The notes under the pieces: generated by a model
Seen by the model: the letters and a program-made list of their open reading frames with translations, nothing else
What the model was told of the DNA's origin: nothing
The model's database searches: none
Translations under genes and position numbers: made by a program
In this document: piece after piece, positions 53,354 through 63,686 of the stretch
Position numbering within the stretch: the first letter of the stretch is position 1
How the letters are laid out: each line of letters opens with the position of its first letter
Origin: Vibrio lentus
GTDB taxonomy: Bacteria > Pseudomonadota > Gammaproteobacteria > Enterobacterales > Vibrionaceae
Direction: 5' to 3'
NCBI RefSeq assembly: GCF_030409755.1
Contig: NZ_JAUFQE010000001.1
Coordinates: 620,001 to 684,000, forward strand
Length of the DNA: 64,000 nucleotides

Positions 53354-56300
53354 CTATCGCTGTGCTCTCAATCGGAAGAGTAAACACAGAATTAAAAGAA
53401 TAGGCAATGAGGAACCTCCCCCTGACGAATCGTTTTGAGTTATAGGAACCGAGGATTCATTTGAAACATTCGGTAGAACTTCTATATCGAATGAACCAAT
53501 CCATTCATCACCACTGGCCGATAGAGCCCTATATTTAATAGTGTCATATAGAGCCAACTTACGTTGGGTCGGTGCGTTATAAATGATCTTACTATCGACA
53601 ATTTTTGCAATACCATTATGTGGAGATTCCAATATATATAATGTGTGAACATCTCCTTTAATATTAGGAACCAAATCGATTTCATCTCCATATTTTACTT
53701 GCAGAGATTTAGTACCCAAGAGTGATGCTTGCTTTCTTCGAACATCAACCACTACAGACTGCTTTGTATACCCTCCTGACGAGTCCTTCACCAGAATAGA
53801 AAGTTTGTATTGCTCACCTTCCAAAGCATCACTAGGTATCGTCACTTTAAGAGTTTTAGATTGTGCGCCACCTAACGACAGTCTTGGTCCTTGTACTTGA
53901 GACCACGTGATTTGATGCTCCGAAGAATCGACATCGATAATATTAGTTACTGTGAATATTACGGTTTCACCAGGCTCAGACTTTGCGTCTAGCCGATCTA
54001 GAGTGAACTTCGGAGCATCATTCACTGGATTTATTTCAACGTCCACATAAGCAAAGTCCGTCTTATCCCCAAGTCGACCTACCAAACGGTATGTAAAATT
54101 GTCACGGCCAAACTGTTCAGAAAATGGAAAGTAAGTGCCATCTTTTATCGCCCCTTTAGTCGGCTTCTGCCCTAGTTCTACAACATAATTATTGGGCTTC
54201 GGTAAATTGATATCATTCGCCAACAGATCGAGCATAAAAGGGATGTCTTCATCGGTCGATATCCTATCGTCGACAACAATAGGTTTGTTTTGTGTCGGCA
54301 GTTCAAAAAGTACTGCAAAAGGGAAATTCTGGCCAAACCCACGGCTCAAACCTCGAGTTTTGTAATCAGAGATGGTTCCCGAAAACTGTCTTTTTCTTTG
54401 TCCGTCTCCTAAGTACGCATCTAAAAACTGTGTTGAGTATTCAGGAGTACCATTTTCGATCTCTAGGACAATTAACTTAGAGCCCAAGCCAAGTTTAATT
54501 TTCTCATCAAAAATGATTTGTCCACCACCTTGCTGAGCGATACCTCGCTGTAACAATCGAGCAGCCTTTTCATCAATAACAGCATTGCCGAATCTTGATT
54601 GATATGGATATTCCACCAAACGATAGAACATAGGCATCGCGACGCTCGTTGCTTTCGCATAAAAATGAATCCCCGCAATGTCTTGTTTGCCTTTAACCAC
54701 ATCAATGGAGAAGCCTAAAACGTTGGTATTTGAATTGTAGCGCGGATAAGTCCTTCCAAAAGAGGTTACCCAAGACGATTTATTGTTTGAGTTAGGCACT
54801 AATAAAGAGAAACTCGCTTTGGTATAGTCACTGACAATATTGGTTATTGAGATATCCGTCTTTCTTCCTGCCGTAATCGTCGTTAAGGAAGGTTCGGACT
54901 CATCAGAAAGATTAGTAACCGATTCTCTACCAGGGAAAACATCACCATTGTCTCCAGATGAAAAGCCGCTCTCAAGTAAGCCCTCTCCATCGGCTTGGAA
55001 AACTTGTACTTGCATGGGACCCAAACTGTTGAATTGGTTATCTATATTCACTGCTGTTATTAACAAGCCCTCTCCACGAAGCGCTTGGTCGTAATTGTTT
55101 TTGCGCCTATTTTCAACGTAAGCGCGAGGGCCAAATTGCTTGAGGTAAGGATCGAGGTGAATAACGCTTTCGCCCTTGATTGTGTTTATGTCAACACTGC
55201 CGTTATTAGAGAGTACTTTCGGCTTTAAAAAACCTGATGCCTCTTTGCTCCACGCCAACATGTTAACGGGAGTTTCGCCAGCGTACTGATCACTGGGTTT
55301 GCTCCCCCAGCTACCACCTCCCATTAGTCCCCAATGCCCAATGGAACCGTCATGCTTGTAAGAATATAGATCCGGCAGCCCTAACATCAGGTGTCCAAGC
55401 TCGTGAGCAATAACACCCATGGTTGATTGGTGGTCATCTTGATAATCTGCGAATAGGCAGTACGCGCTAATACGCTTCCCGTCTATCTCAACATTCCGGT
55501 GAGCAAACTTGTGCGGCCAAATAGTGGGGGTTTTACGAGTACCACTAGATTTGTCATTGCCCGCAAACACAAACATAACGGACAGTTCTTGTGGAGAGAT
55601 ACTATCGTCATTGTTGTAGTCGTATTGAGAGAGATTAAAGTCAACATCTAACGCTTCATACGCCTTGGTGAACACATTATTAAGTTTACTTTGGCAATTA
55701 CTTTCAGACTTAGAGTGACAATTTGGATGTTCTAAATCCAACGTAACATTAATAACGCCATCATTTTTTGTTCCTTCGCTTTCTTTGGCCGGAACAACTT
55801 TATAATTCCCATAACTATTTTTAAGAAAATAATCTTGAACACTTTGTTGGTTTTCACCAAATATCGTCGATTGAAAGTCATTTTCTACCTGTTCGTTTGA
55901 AAAACTAACTTGTACTACCAACAAAGCTTGCTCAGTGATTCTTTTTTTCGAAGGACTTTTTAGAAGTGAGCGTTGATTTTCTATTGGGGTAAATCTTTTA
56001 AGGTTTGCAGCCGGTGAGTCAAAAGATTCATTGATATGTATTGGATCGATTTTCAGATTTTTTATGTTTGATTCTATTGGCACTTCAGCTTCACTCGAAG
56101 CTAGCACTCCAGTAGAAACAACTTTGCCTGTACCATCATCATTTGTTTCGTATTTGGCAAAATACCATTGGTTATCAGTGTTCTGAACGTATATGTAACC
56201 ATCATGGTCTTGATACCAAAACATATGCTGGGAGCCCATTAATCGCAGTTCTTTTGTACTGCCATCAATAAAGGTCATCGTGTGCCAGGTCGGCGCAGGT

Positions 56301-56371
56301 AAAGTAGTCGCTTGTACAGAGTAAACAGCAATGAGCGCTGTAATAAATGTACAAATTAATGTTGTCCTCAT
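53354..56371 (-). CDS. Large secreted M6-family metalloprotease with GlyGly-CTERM-type tail
   Basis: From ATG 56371 the 1005-residue protein has a signal peptide ending VQA (about residue 21), a propeptide-like part to about 140, and an M6 protease domain with HELGH (323-327) and a downstream Gly/Asp in GLPDLYS that completes the zinc motif. Before the active site lies an EF-hand-like loop (DYNNDDSISPQE, about 251-262). The second half has cadherin/Ig-like segments and the protein ends SGGGSSLPILLILCLLFRLRAQR: Gly run, hydrophobic helix, basic end, as in GlyGly-CTERM proteins sorted by rhombosortase. It is probably secreted by type II secretion. It differs from V. cholerae PrtV, which has PKD domains. 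Confidence 0.85.
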   Translation of the reverse strand: MRTTLICTFITALIAVYSVQATTLPAPTWHTMTFIDGSTKELRLMGSQHMFWYQDHDGYIYVQNTDNQWYFAKYETNDDGTGKVVSTGVLASSEAEVPIESNIKNLKIDPIHINESFDSPAANLKRFTPIENQRSLLKSPSKKRITEQALLVVQVSFSNEQVENDFQSTIFGENQQSVQDYFLKNSYGNYKVVPAKESEGTKNDGVINVTLDLEHPNCHSKSESNCQSKLNNVFTKAYEALDVDFNLSQYDYNNDDSISPQELSVMFVFAGNDKSSGTRKTPTIWPHKFAHRNVEIDGKRISAYCLFADYQDDHQSTMGVIAHELGHLMLGLPDLYSYKHDGSIGHWGLMGGGSWGSKPSDQYAGETPVNMLAWSKEASGFLKPKVLSNNGSVDINTIKGESVIHLDPYLKQFGPRAYVENRRKNNYDQALRGEGLLITAVNIDNQFNSLGPMQVQVFQADGEGLLESGFSSGDNGDVFPGRESVTNLSDESEPSLTTITAGRKTDISITNIVSDYTKASFSLLVPNSNNKSSWVTSFGRTYPRYNSNTNVLGFSIDVVKGKQDIAGIHFYAKATSVAMPMFYRLVEYPYQSRFGNAVIDEKAARLLQRGIAQQGGGQIIFDEKIKLGLGSKLIVLEIENGTPEYSTQFLDAYLGDGQRKRQFSGTISDYKTRGLSRGFGQNFPFAVLFELPTQNKPIVVDDRISTDEDIPFMLDLLANDINLPKPNNYVVELGQKPTKGAIKDGTYFPFSEQFGRDNFTYRLVGRLGDKTDFAYVDVEINPVNDAPKFTLDRLDAKSEPGETVIFTVTNIIDVDSSEHQITWSQVQGPRLSLGGAQSKTLKVTIPSDALEGEQYKLSILVKDSSGGYTKQSVVVDVRRKQASLLGTKSLQVKYGDEIDLVPNIKGDVHTLYILESPHNGIAKIVDSKIIYNAPTQRKLALYDTIKYRALSASGDEWIGSFDIEVLPNVSNESSVPITQNDSSGGGSSLPILLILCLLFRLRAQR

Positions 56372-56416
56372 TAGGGTAATCTCGTTAGTCGAATTTCTCA
56401 GAAAGAGATAATTCAT

Positions 56417-56642
56417 TTATTAAATGAAACGAGACCTTATCAATGAGGCATTATATTAACCAATTAAATTTCTAACTAAACCTATAAGTAATATTTATAA
56501 TATTAAAAATATAAACATTACTTATAGTCGCATAAATTTATTATAAAAATAAAAGATAGGTAATAGATAACTATATCTTTTATTCGATTAATTTTTAATT
56601 AATCCGTGTACCTATTTAAATAATAGATCTTTCCCCAAAAAA
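56417..56642. other. AT-rich gap upstream of the M6 protease
   Basis: Very AT-rich (runs of A/T from 56460 to 56630). It must hold the protease promoter and the end of the sorC-type transcript; no clear terminator hairpin or gene is seen. Confidence 0.35.
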
Positions 56643-57635
56643 CTATTGAGATGCTTGTTTCATCTGCTCATCCAAGTTAAGTACCGTCAAAGCATTACTT
56701 ACACTAGTCGCAATCACGTCTACCACGCCAGTTCTTAGCGCGCCTAATAGAGCTAATGGCTTACTGTTCTCGGCGGCGATAGCAATTACCTCAGCGATGG
56801 GGCGGAACTCTTCCAGGCCTAAGCCGATGACTCGGTCACTCATTACTGTGTTTGCCGCTTTACCGTGCACGTCGAAAAAGTCATAGCCAGCAAAGTCACC
56901 CACTACGCCTTGTAGTAAACGAGATTGAACGACCTCTCCCGCCGTAAACCAACCTAGGTCGACCATATAGCTGTTTTCACTCATGTCACCAATACCCACT
57001 AATGCAACATCGGCCTTGCGGGCAAGATCGAGTGTCTGCTTAACAGTACTGTTTTCCATGAATGCGGTTTTTTGTGCTTTGTTCTCAGCATAAGCGGGCG
57101 CGTATAAGGTTTCTGATGAACCGCCGTACTTCTTAGCTAACTGTCTACATATATGGTCGGCGTTAAACATACCGCCTCTTGGGTGAATGCCGCCAATACC
57201 ACATACGAATTTACAGTCACGTGGAGTGATCACTCCAGTATGGTGAGCAACCGACGATACGTTTCGACCTTGGCCGACCGTCACTACCATGCCGTTTTTT
57301 AAGGTACTCGTTAGATAGTTCGACACCAAGCCCGCAACCTGTAAACGCTGCTTATCTTCATTTGGCTGATCAAGAGCGACTAATGCACGCTTCACACCAA
57401 ACCTTTCGATGAGACGCTGTTCAATTTTGGCACTGAAGACAGGGTGGTATTTCACGGTAATCTCAACAATCCCTTCATCGCGGGCTTGTTTGAGCATTCG
57501 ACCAACCTTTGCACGAGAGATAGAGAACTTTTTGGAGATCTCTTCTTGAGTCGCACCATCTTGATAGTAGGCAACGGCGACTTCGGTTAGGAGATCAGTG
57601 TTTTCTTCGGAAACATCTTGGATATTGTTACTCAT
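56643..57635 (-). CDS. SorC/DeoR-family sugar-binding transcriptional regulator
   Basis: The 330-residue protein has an N-terminal helix-turn-helix (about 18-55: YYQDGATQEEISKKFSISRAKVGRMLKQARDEGIVEI) and a C-terminal sugar-phosphate-binding domain (about 70-330) with the VGQGRNVSSVAHH loop, the GIGGIHPRGG and GVVGDFAGYDFFD blocks. It is divergent from talB-tkt, so pentose or sedoheptulose phosphate is a likely effector. GAGTGG three bases before ATG 57635 supports this start over TTG 57650. Candidate operators lie at 57745 and 57942-57963. Confidence 0.88.
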   Translation of the reverse strand: MSNNIQDVSEENTDLLTEVAVAYYQDGATQEEISKKFSISRAKVGRMLKQARDEGIVEITVKYHPVFSAKIEQRLIERFGVKRALVALDQPNEDKQRLQVAGLVSNYLTSTLKNGMVVTVGQGRNVSSVAHHTGVITPRDCKFVCGIGGIHPRGGMFNADHICRQLAKKYGGSSETLYAPAYAENKAQKTAFMENSTVKQTLDLARKADVALVGIGDMSENSYMVDLGWFTAGEVVQSRLLQGVVGDFAGYDFFDVHGKAANTVMSDRVIGLGLEEFRPIAEVIAIAAENSKPLALLGALRTGVVDVIATSVSNALTVLNLDEQMKQASQ

Positions 57636-57744
57636 ATACCACTCAACCAATATTTAACAATTATTTTACCTGCTGTACTTCCTAATATAGGAGAGCTCAG
57701 TAAGTGATACACAAGCTTACACCCTGAGCATATGTAAGAACAAG

Positions 57745-57753
57745 GAACATTTG
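57745..57753. promoter_or_regulatory. Operator candidate GAACATTTG (inverted copy)
   Basis: Reverse complement of CAAATGTTC, found twice at 57942-57963. Lies 110 bases upstream of the SorC-type gene, suggesting autoregulation. Confidence 0.5.
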
Positions 57754-57941
57754 CTCAGCATCATAACCATAGTTTTGCTGTTGATAAATTCACCTCACTT
57801 TGTTCGTTAAACGTTTGCTTGCATAGCCCATGATTACTAGAGCGAAATATATTTGACTGAAGTCACCATACAGCACTATTTACCGTTGACTTTGGGGCTA
57901 GATCGGATAAATATGGCTACATCATTTACTCATCGAGCGAT

Positions 57942-57963
57942 CAAATGTTCTGTGCAAATGTTC
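57942..57963. promoter_or_regulatory. Operator candidate, CAAATGTTC repeated at a 13-base period
   Basis: Copies at 57942-57950 and 57955-57963, about 130-150 bases before the talB start; a third, inverted copy is at 57745. The three copies of a 9-mer within 220 bases between the SorC-type gene and talB strongly suggest the regulator's sites, possibly bound by a tetramer that loops the DNA. Confidence 0.6.
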
Positions 57964-58094
57964 GTTCGGAGAAAAATTTAAATTAATGTAAGTTTGACTC
58001 ACTGGTACAACCATGAGGAACTTCATTAGTTCGCTTGCAAATGCCCACACCTCTCCCATTAAAGGGGTGTTCTGCGATACATAGGATGATCAAA
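57964..58094 (+). other. Leader region of talB
   Basis: The 131 bases before talB contain a small stem near 58048-58070 (ACACC...GGGGTGT) and AGGA eight bases before ATG 58095. The rest of the 57651-58094 gap holds the divergent promoters and the operator candidates. No leader peptide is convincing. Confidence 0.4.
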
Positions 58095-59045
58095 ATGAGC
58101 AATAAATTAGAGCAACTTCGTAAACTAACAACTGTTGTAGCTGACACTGGCGATATCGAAGCTATCAGCAAGTACACTCCTGAAGATGCAACAACTAACC
58201 CATCTCTAATTCTTAAAGCCGCTCAAATTGCTGAGTACGCACCTCTAATCGATGCTTCTATCGAATACGCTAAAGCTCAAAGTGGCGACAAAGCACAACA
58301 AGTTCAAGACACTTGTGACATGCTTAACGTGAACATCGGTAAAGAAATCCTTAATGTTGTACCTGGCCGCATCTCTACTGAAGTAGATGCTCGTCTTTCT
58401 TACGACATGGAAGGCAGCGTTGCTAAAGCTCGTCAACTTATCAAAATGTACAACGACGCTGGCATCACTAACGACCGCATCCTTATCAAACTGGCTTCTA
58501 CTTGGGAAGGCATCCGTGCTGCTGAAATCCTAGAGAAAGAAGGCATCAACTGTAACCTAACGCTTCTATTCTCTTTCGCTCAAGCTCGTGCTTGTGCTGA
58601 AGCTGGCGTATTCCTAATCTCTCCTTTCGTTGGTCGCATCATGGACTGGTACAAAGCGAAAGAAGGTCGCGATTTCGAAGCTTCAGAAGATCCAGGCGTA
58701 ATCTCTGTTTCAGACATCTACAACTACTACAAAGAGCACGGCTACAAGACTGTTGTTATGGGCGCAAGCTTCCGTAACATCGGCGAGATCCTTGAACTTG
58801 CTGGCTGTGACCGTCTAACTATCGCTCCTCAACTTCTAGCAGACCTAGAAGCAGCTGAAGGCGAAGTAGTAGAGAAGCTAATTGACTCTAACGGTACTAA
58901 AGAGCGTCCTGCTGCAATGACTCACGCTGAGTTCCTATGGGATCACAACCAAGACCCAATGGCTGTAGAGAAGCTAGCTGAAGGCATCCGCAACTTCGCA
59001 GTTGACCAAGGCAAACTAGAAGACATGATCGCAGCTAAGCTGTAA
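58095..59045 (+). CDS. tal: Transaldolase TalB
   Basis: The 316-residue protein has the TalB N terminus ([24 protein letters not shown]), the acid [10 protein letters not shown], the Schiff-base lysine in [16 protein letters not shown] and the [12 protein letters not shown] block. It links sedoheptulose-7-phosphate and glyceraldehyde-3-phosphate with erythrose-4-phosphate and fructose-6-phosphate. ATG 58095 has AGGA at eight bases; an upstream start at 58035 would add 20 residues. tkt follows after 86 bases. Confidence 0.96.
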   Translation: MSNKLEQLRKLTTVVADTGDIEAISKYTPEDATTNPSLILKAAQIAEYAPLIDASIEYAKAQSGDKAQQVQDTCDMLNVNIGKEILNVVPGRISTEVDARLSYDMEGSVAKARQLIKMYNDAGITNDRILIKLASTWEGIRAAEILEKEGINCNLTLLFSFAQARACAEAGVFLISPFVGRIMDWYKAKEGRDFEASEDPGVISVSDIYNYYKEHGYKTVVMGASFRNIGEILELAGCDRLTIAPQLLADLEAAEGEVVEKLIDSNGTKERPAAMTHAEFLWDHNQDPMAVEKLAEGIRNFAVDQGKLEDMIAAKL

Positions 59046-59131
59046 TCACTCTTACCAATTTCAAATAGGGGAACGTTCAGTTCCCCTACTTTTATCAATT
59101 TGTTTATCTTAATTTTTATTCGGAAGTTTCT

Positions 59132-61123
59132 ATGAACCGCAAACATCTAGCTAACGCAATTCGTGCTCTAAGCATGGACGGCGTACAACAAGCAAACTCT
59201 GGTCACCCAGGCGCACCTATGGGTATGGCTGACATCGCTGAAGTACTTTGGCGTTCTCACCTGAACCATAACCCATCAAACCCAGAGTGGGCTGACCGCG
59301 ACCGTTTTATCCTGTCTAACGGCCACGGCTCAATGCTGATCTACTCTCTGCTTCACCTAGCAGGTTACGAGCTTTCAATTGAAGATCTTAAGAACTTCCG
59401 TCAACTGCACTCTAAGACTCCAGGTCACCCAGAGTACGGCTACGCACCAGGTATCGAGACGACTACAGGTCCTCTAGGTCAAGGCATCACCAACGCTGTT
59501 GGTATGGCGATGGCTGAGAAAGCACTTGCGGCACAGTTCAACAAAGAAGGCCACGACATCGTAGACCACTACACTTATGCATTCATGGGTGATGGCTGTC
59601 TGATGGAAGGTATCTCTCACGAAGCATGTTCTCTAGCGGGTACGCTAGGTCTTGGTAAGCTGGTTGCTTTCTGGGATGACAACGGCATCTCTATCGATGG
59701 CGAAGTTGAAGGTTGGTTCTCTGACGATACACCTAAGCGTTTTGAAGCTTACGGCTGGCACGTAATCCCAGCAGTTGATGGTCACGATGCTGACGCTATC
59801 AACGCGGCTATCGAAGCAGCTAAAGCGGATCCTCGTCCGACTCTAATCTGTACTAAAACAGTAATCGGCTTTGGTTCTCCAAACAAAGCAGGTACGCACG
59901 ACTGTCACGGTGCTCCATTAGGCGCTGACGAAATCGCAGCAACTCGTAAGCAACTAGGTTGGGAGCACGGTCCTTTTGAAATTCCGTCGGAAGTTTACTC
60001 AGAGTGGGATGCGAAAGAAGCAGGCGCAGCTAAGGAAGCAGCGTGGAACGAGAAACTTGCAGCTTATGAAGCAGCATACCCTGAGCTGGCAGCTGAATTC
60101 AAACGCCGCGTAAACGGTGATCTTCCTGCTGAATGGGAAGAGAAAGCATCGGCAATCATCGCTGATCTTCAAGCTAACCCAGCAAACATCGCATCACGTA
60201 AAGCATCTCAAAATGCTCTAGAAGCGTTCGGTGCTATGCTACCTGAATTCATGGGCGGCTCTGCTGACCTTGCGCCTTCTAACCTGACTATGTGGTCTGG
60301 CTCTAAGTCTCTTGAAGCAAATGACTTCTCTGGTAACTACATCCACTACGGTGTACGTGAATTCGGTATGACGGCTATCATGAACGGTATCGCTCTGCAC
60401 GGTGGTTTCGTACCATACGGCGCAACATTCCTAATGTTCATGGAATACGCGCGTAACGCAATGCGTATGGCTGCTCTGATGAAAACTCAGAACATCCAAG
60501 TTTACACGCACGATTCTATCGGCCTAGGCGAAGATGGTCCTACTCACCAACCGGTTGAGCAGATCGCTTCTCTACGTCTAACTCCAAACATGAGCACATG
60601 GCGCCCATGTGACCAAGTTGAGTCTGCTGTTGCTTGGAAACTGGCAATCGAACGTAAAGATGGTCCTTCTGCGCTTATCTTCTCTCGTCAAAATCTTGCA
60701 CAACAAGATCGTGACGCTGAGCAAGTGGCAAACATCGCTAAGGGTGGTTACATCCTGAAAGATTGTGAAGGCAAACCAGAGCTTATCCTTATCGCTACAG
60801 GCTCTGAAGTTGAGCTAGCGGTTAGCGCTGCTGCTGAACTAACAGCTGAAGGCAAGAAAGTACGCGTAGTATCTATGCCTGCAACTGACGCATTCGACAA
60901 GCAAGATGCTGAATACCGTGAGTCTGTACTTCCATCTGACGTTACAGCACGTATCGCAGTAGAAGCTGGCATCGCTGACTTCTGGTACAAGTACGTTGGT
61001 TTCGGTGGCAAGATCATCGGCATGACAACGTTCGGCGAATCTGCACCAGCAGGCGAGCTATTCAAGATGTTCGGTTTCACTACTGAAAACGTAGTAAACA
61101 CAGCAAAAGAGCTTCTAGCTTAA
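59132..61123 (+). CDS. tkt: Transketolase
   Basis: The 663-residue thiamine-diphosphate enzyme has the TPP motif [38 protein letters not shown], the [11 protein letters not shown] substrate loop, the pyrimidine-domain block [24 protein letters not shown] and H/D of [19 protein letters not shown]. With talB it completes the non-oxidative pentose phosphate pathway; both are probably one operon, controlled by the SorC-type gene. Codon use is strongly biased, as in a highly expressed gene. Confidence 0.97.
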   Translation: MNRKHLANAIRALSMDGVQQANSGHPGAPMGMADIAEVLWRSHLNHNPSNPEWADRDRFILSNGHGSMLIYSLLHLAGYELSIEDLKNFRQLHSKTPGHPEYGYAPGIETTTGPLGQGITNAVGMAMAEKALAAQFNKEGHDIVDHYTYAFMGDGCLMEGISHEACSLAGTLGLGKLVAFWDDNGISIDGEVEGWFSDDTPKRFEAYGWHVIPAVDGHDADAINAAIEAAKADPRPTLICTKTVIGFGSPNKAGTHDCHGAPLGADEIAATRKQLGWEHGPFEIPSEVYSEWDAKEAGAAKEAAWNEKLAAYEAAYPELAAEFKRRVNGDLPAEWEEKASAIIADLQANPANIASRKASQNALEAFGAMLPEFMGGSADLAPSNLTMWSGSKSLEANDFSGNYIHYGVREFGMTAIMNGIALHGGFVPYGATFLMFMEYARNAMRMAALMKTQNIQVYTHDSIGLGEDGPTHQPVEQIASLRLTPNMSTWRPCDQVESAVAWKLAIERKDGPSALIFSRQNLAQQDRDAEQVANIAKGGYILKDCEGKPELILIATGSEVELAVSAAAELTAEGKKVRVVSMPATDAFDKQDAEYRESVLPSDVTARIAVEAGIADFWYKYVGFGGKIIGMTTFGESAPAGELFKMFGFTTENVVNTAKELLA

Positions 61124-61166
61124 TCTTGATTAAATTGTCCCGCCCTTAAATGGGTGATGCATACTG

Positions 61167-61197
61167 AAAGCCCCGCATGAAAATGCGGGGCTTTTTT
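61167..61197 (+). terminator. Terminator of talB-tkt
   Basis: AAAGCCCCGCAT, tetraloop GAAA, ATGCGGGGCTTT followed by T-run, 43 bases after the tkt stop. Confidence 0.95.
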
Positions 61198-61247
61198 GTA
61201 TCTATTGACTGTTAATCTATTGATTTTTAACGGCTCTTTTAGCTCAC

Positions 61248-61277
61248 AAAAAAGCCCTGCTAATTTCGCAAGGCTTT
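61248..61277 (-). terminator. Terminator of the MCP gene (minus strand)
   Basis: AAAGCCCTGC and GCAAGGCTTT (one mismatch), loop TAATTTC, with a six-A run giving T-run on the minus strand, 33 bases past the stop. Confidence 0.75.
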
Positions 61278-61309
61278 CTCTTATTGCTCATTCAGCTAAA
61301 ATGTAACCG

Positions 61310-62872
61310 CTATTTCTCTTCGAAACGCTTTGCCAATTGATAGAATTCATTCACTTGCTCTTTGAGCTCTTTCGAATGATCTTTGACTGAATGAGTCGCC
61401 ACTAGATTTTGCTCAGCGGTTGACGCGATAGACTGCATATGAAGGTTTACGTCACTCGATAGCTGACGCTGTTTGTGTGCAGAACTTTCAACCGACTGCA
61501 TTAACTCGTTCATCGATTGCATTAAAGTTTCGACTTCAGACAAGCGCTCTGAGCTCACCTTCGCCACATCACCACACGCATCCGTTTGTTCTCTGTTAGC
61601 CAAAATATCTTTCTGCCAACCTTCAATCGTTGCCAGCATGGTACCAATGCTCTCTTTGATTTGAATCGTCGCCTTAGATGTGCGACCTGACAACGCACGT
61701 ACTTCATCCGCAACCACGGCAAAGCCGCGTCCTTGCTCACCGGCTCTCGCCGCTTCAATCGCTGCGTTCAATGCCAATAGATTGGTTTGCTCGGCAATGC
61801 CACCGATCTCTTCCATTATCTTGCTGACACTTTGCGCTTGGTCACTCAGTTGATACGTCGTGTGCGTTGCTTTCTCGGCCTGTGAAGCCAAGCTTTCGAG
61901 GTTACGGTGTGTTTGATTAATACTCTCTTTCGCACCCGCACAGGTTTGCAGAGTAACGTCGACAATTTGATGCGCTTCTTCGGTACGAGATGACACTTCA
62001 TTCGCTGTCACCTCCACTTCTTCAGTTGCTTCACGAACTTGAAGTATGTCTTTAGTCTGTTGATCTAAAGCATCTGAAACTTGGTAAGAAGTCGCGTTAA
62101 GATTGTCGGCTAAATCTTGTAACGGCTTAGCTGAATCCGTCATACGGCCTAACACTGTTCTGATTCGAGCAGACAGCAACTTCAAATGGAAATCGGCGAT
62201 AGAGAACTTACTATTACCAGAGTAGACGAGACGACTCACACTATCGAATTTCGACTGCAACTTTTTAAGCTGTAAAGGTGTATCAACAAGCTCTTGTCTG
62301 AATAAGAGTGCCAACGCAGAAACAGGAAGTAAGCTTAGTAACCATCGCGACATTTGCCCTACTTCAACGAGGTTTGGAATCAGAGGCGCAGCCAAAGAGC
62401 CTAACAACACTGCATAACGAACACTGTCACTGATCTGTAATGACCATTGACGACCCGACTTCTCTGCTTTCAATAAGCTTTGGTAAGCCTTATCCGCGAC
62501 TTGTACCCATTCGTTTTTCGGCTTAACACGAACAGACTGATAGCCACTCACCTTTCCGCCATCGTAAATAGGGGTAACGTAAGCATCAACCCAGTAGTAA
62601 CCACCGGATTGGGTTTTATTTTTTACGATACCGCGCCAAGCTTTACCTTGCTTTAAGTTAACCCACATATCGGCAAAAGCCGCTTTCGGCATATCGTTAT
62701 GCCTGACGATATTGTGGTGTTGCCCTAGCAATTCTTGTTGGCTGTATTCTGCGATGCGACAAAAAGCATCATTACTGTAAGTAATCACGCCTTTAAGGTC
62801 TGTAGTGGACACGAGTTGTTCGTTTTCGCTTAGAAGCGTTTCACGAGATTGAGAAGATGAGCTGACAGTCAT
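61310..62872 (-). CDS. Aer-like methyl-accepting chemotaxis protein with PAS domain
   Basis: The 520-residue protein has an N-terminal PAS domain (about 12-115: [41 protein letters not shown]...[29 protein letters not shown]), the Aer-type FAD-binding kind, two membrane-hugging segments (about 150-185), then a HAMP-like linker and the signalling domain with the tip [45 protein letters not shown]. No C-terminal CheR pentapeptide. It probably senses redox or energy state. A 25-bp palindrome lies in its promoter. Confidence 0.9.
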   Translation of the reverse strand: MTVSSSSQSRETLLSENEQLVSTTDLKGVITYSNDAFCRIAEYSQQELLGQHHNIVRHNDMPKAAFADMWVNLKQGKAWRGIVKNKTQSGGYYWVDAYVTPIYDGGKVSGYQSVRVKPKNEWVQVADKAYQSLLKAEKSGRQWSLQISDSVRYAVLLGSLAAPLIPNLVEVGQMSRWLLSLLPVSALALLFRQELVDTPLQLKKLQSKFDSVSRLVYSGNSKFSIADFHLKLLSARIRTVLGRMTDSAKPLQDLADNLNATSYQVSDALDQQTKDILQVREATEEVEVTANEVSSRTEEAHQIVDVTLQTCAGAKESINQTHRNLESLASQAEKATHTTYQLSDQAQSVSKIMEEIGGIAEQTNLLALNAAIEAARAGEQGRGFAVVADEVRALSGRTSKATIQIKESIGTMLATIEGWQKDILANREQTDACGDVAKVSSERLSEVETLMQSMNELMQSVESSAHKQRQLSSDVNLHMQSIASTAEQNLVATHSVKDHSKELKEQVNEFYQLAKRFEEK

Positions 62873-62934
62873 TTATATTAACTTTTGTTAATTATTGTTT
62901 TAGGCGAGGAATATATACAATTATTAAAGTTATG

Positions 62935-62959
62935 ACAAAATGTGAACGTCACATTTTGT
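62935..62959. promoter_or_regulatory. Perfect 25-bp palindrome before the MCP gene
   Basis: Arms ACAAAATGTGA (62935-62945) and TCACATTTTGT (62949-62959) around ACG, 63-87 bases upstream of ATG 62872. The arms contain TGTGA/TCACA but with a 3-base instead of a 6-base centre, so it is not an ordinary CRP site. A repressor or activator operator is likely. Confidence 0.6.
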
Positions 62960-63096
62960 GTAAATGCCTGCTATTTATACAAAAATACGCTCGACACCTC
63001 ACAAAGCTTCACGCATCTTCTCAAATCAACATTTATAAACCATCTAGATTACCTACAGTTTAAATCTCACGGTTCTCATTGAAACAGAGGTATGGA

Positions 63097-63220
63097 ATGT
63101 ACGAATGCTTAAATCTTTGCACAGCACTCACTCAACAAAGTCTTTAGTATGCTTGAATGTCTTAACCGTGGTAATAATCTACTCAACCATAAGCAAATCG
63201 CTCACGAGTACACATACTAA
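63097..63220 (+). CDS. Possible 40-residue gene with a +1 frameshift at CTT-TAG
   Basis: ATG 63097, with GAGGT six bases upstream, opens a frame of 16 codons (MYECLNLCTALTQQSL) ending at TAG 63145. The +1 frame continues from the same place for 24 codons (SMLECLNRGNNLLNHKQIAHEYTY) to TAA 63218, one base before a perfect terminator. The shift point CTT TAG has the layout of the prfB CTT TGA slippery stop. It may be a programmed frameshift, a pseudogene of a small protein or two unrelated ORFs. No signal peptide; family not recognised. Confidence 0.35.
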
Positions 63221-63244
63221 AAGAGCCTAAATACGGGCTCTTTT
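63219..63244 (+). terminator. Terminator without a recognised long gene
   Basis: AAAAGAGCC (63219-63227), eight-base loop, GGCTCTTTT (63236-63244). It must end a short plus-strand transcript from the 62.96-63.2 kb region, either the small ORF or a small RNA. Confidence 0.85.
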
Positions 63245-63686
63245 GGCGTCTGATAATCTCTACTCATTAAGTTATTGCGAAATCCCTTCTCTTAAAGCCA
63301 TCTAAATCGCGCTTAATTGCCTAATTATTGATATTTCGAGTAAAAATAATTTGAGACTGGATATTTACTAAACACTCAATTATTACATGCATTTTTTTAA
63401 CGCCAAGCGCGAAAGATTTATTTTCCTTTTTATAACCCCACACCTTATACAAAGTGCTCTTGAGAATAATAACCACTTCCTAATCACTGTCACTAAATAT
63501 TCAAACTATCAACTATTAATGCATACAACCAAACTAAATAGCTGACAATTAAATAAATAACACCCACTATTTGATATTAACTCTTAATGTTGAAACCGGA
63601 ACGAATAATGACTTGTAATAATTATTCGTTTGATTGGGTGATTTTATAAATATATTTTGTTACATAATAAAAACTGATGGCTTGAT
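63245..63686. other. AT-rich gap before the last gene
   Basis: No gene is seen in these 442 bases. A 10-bp inverted repeat (AACGAATAAT at 63600, ATTATTCGTT at 63621, 11-base spacer) lies 57 bases before ATG 63687 and may be an operator of that gene. Confidence 0.4.

Noticed and set aside
62935..62959. Palindrome before the MCP gene as a CRP site
   Set aside because: The centre is 3 bases instead of 6, so the TGTGA/TCACA halves are on the wrong spacing.
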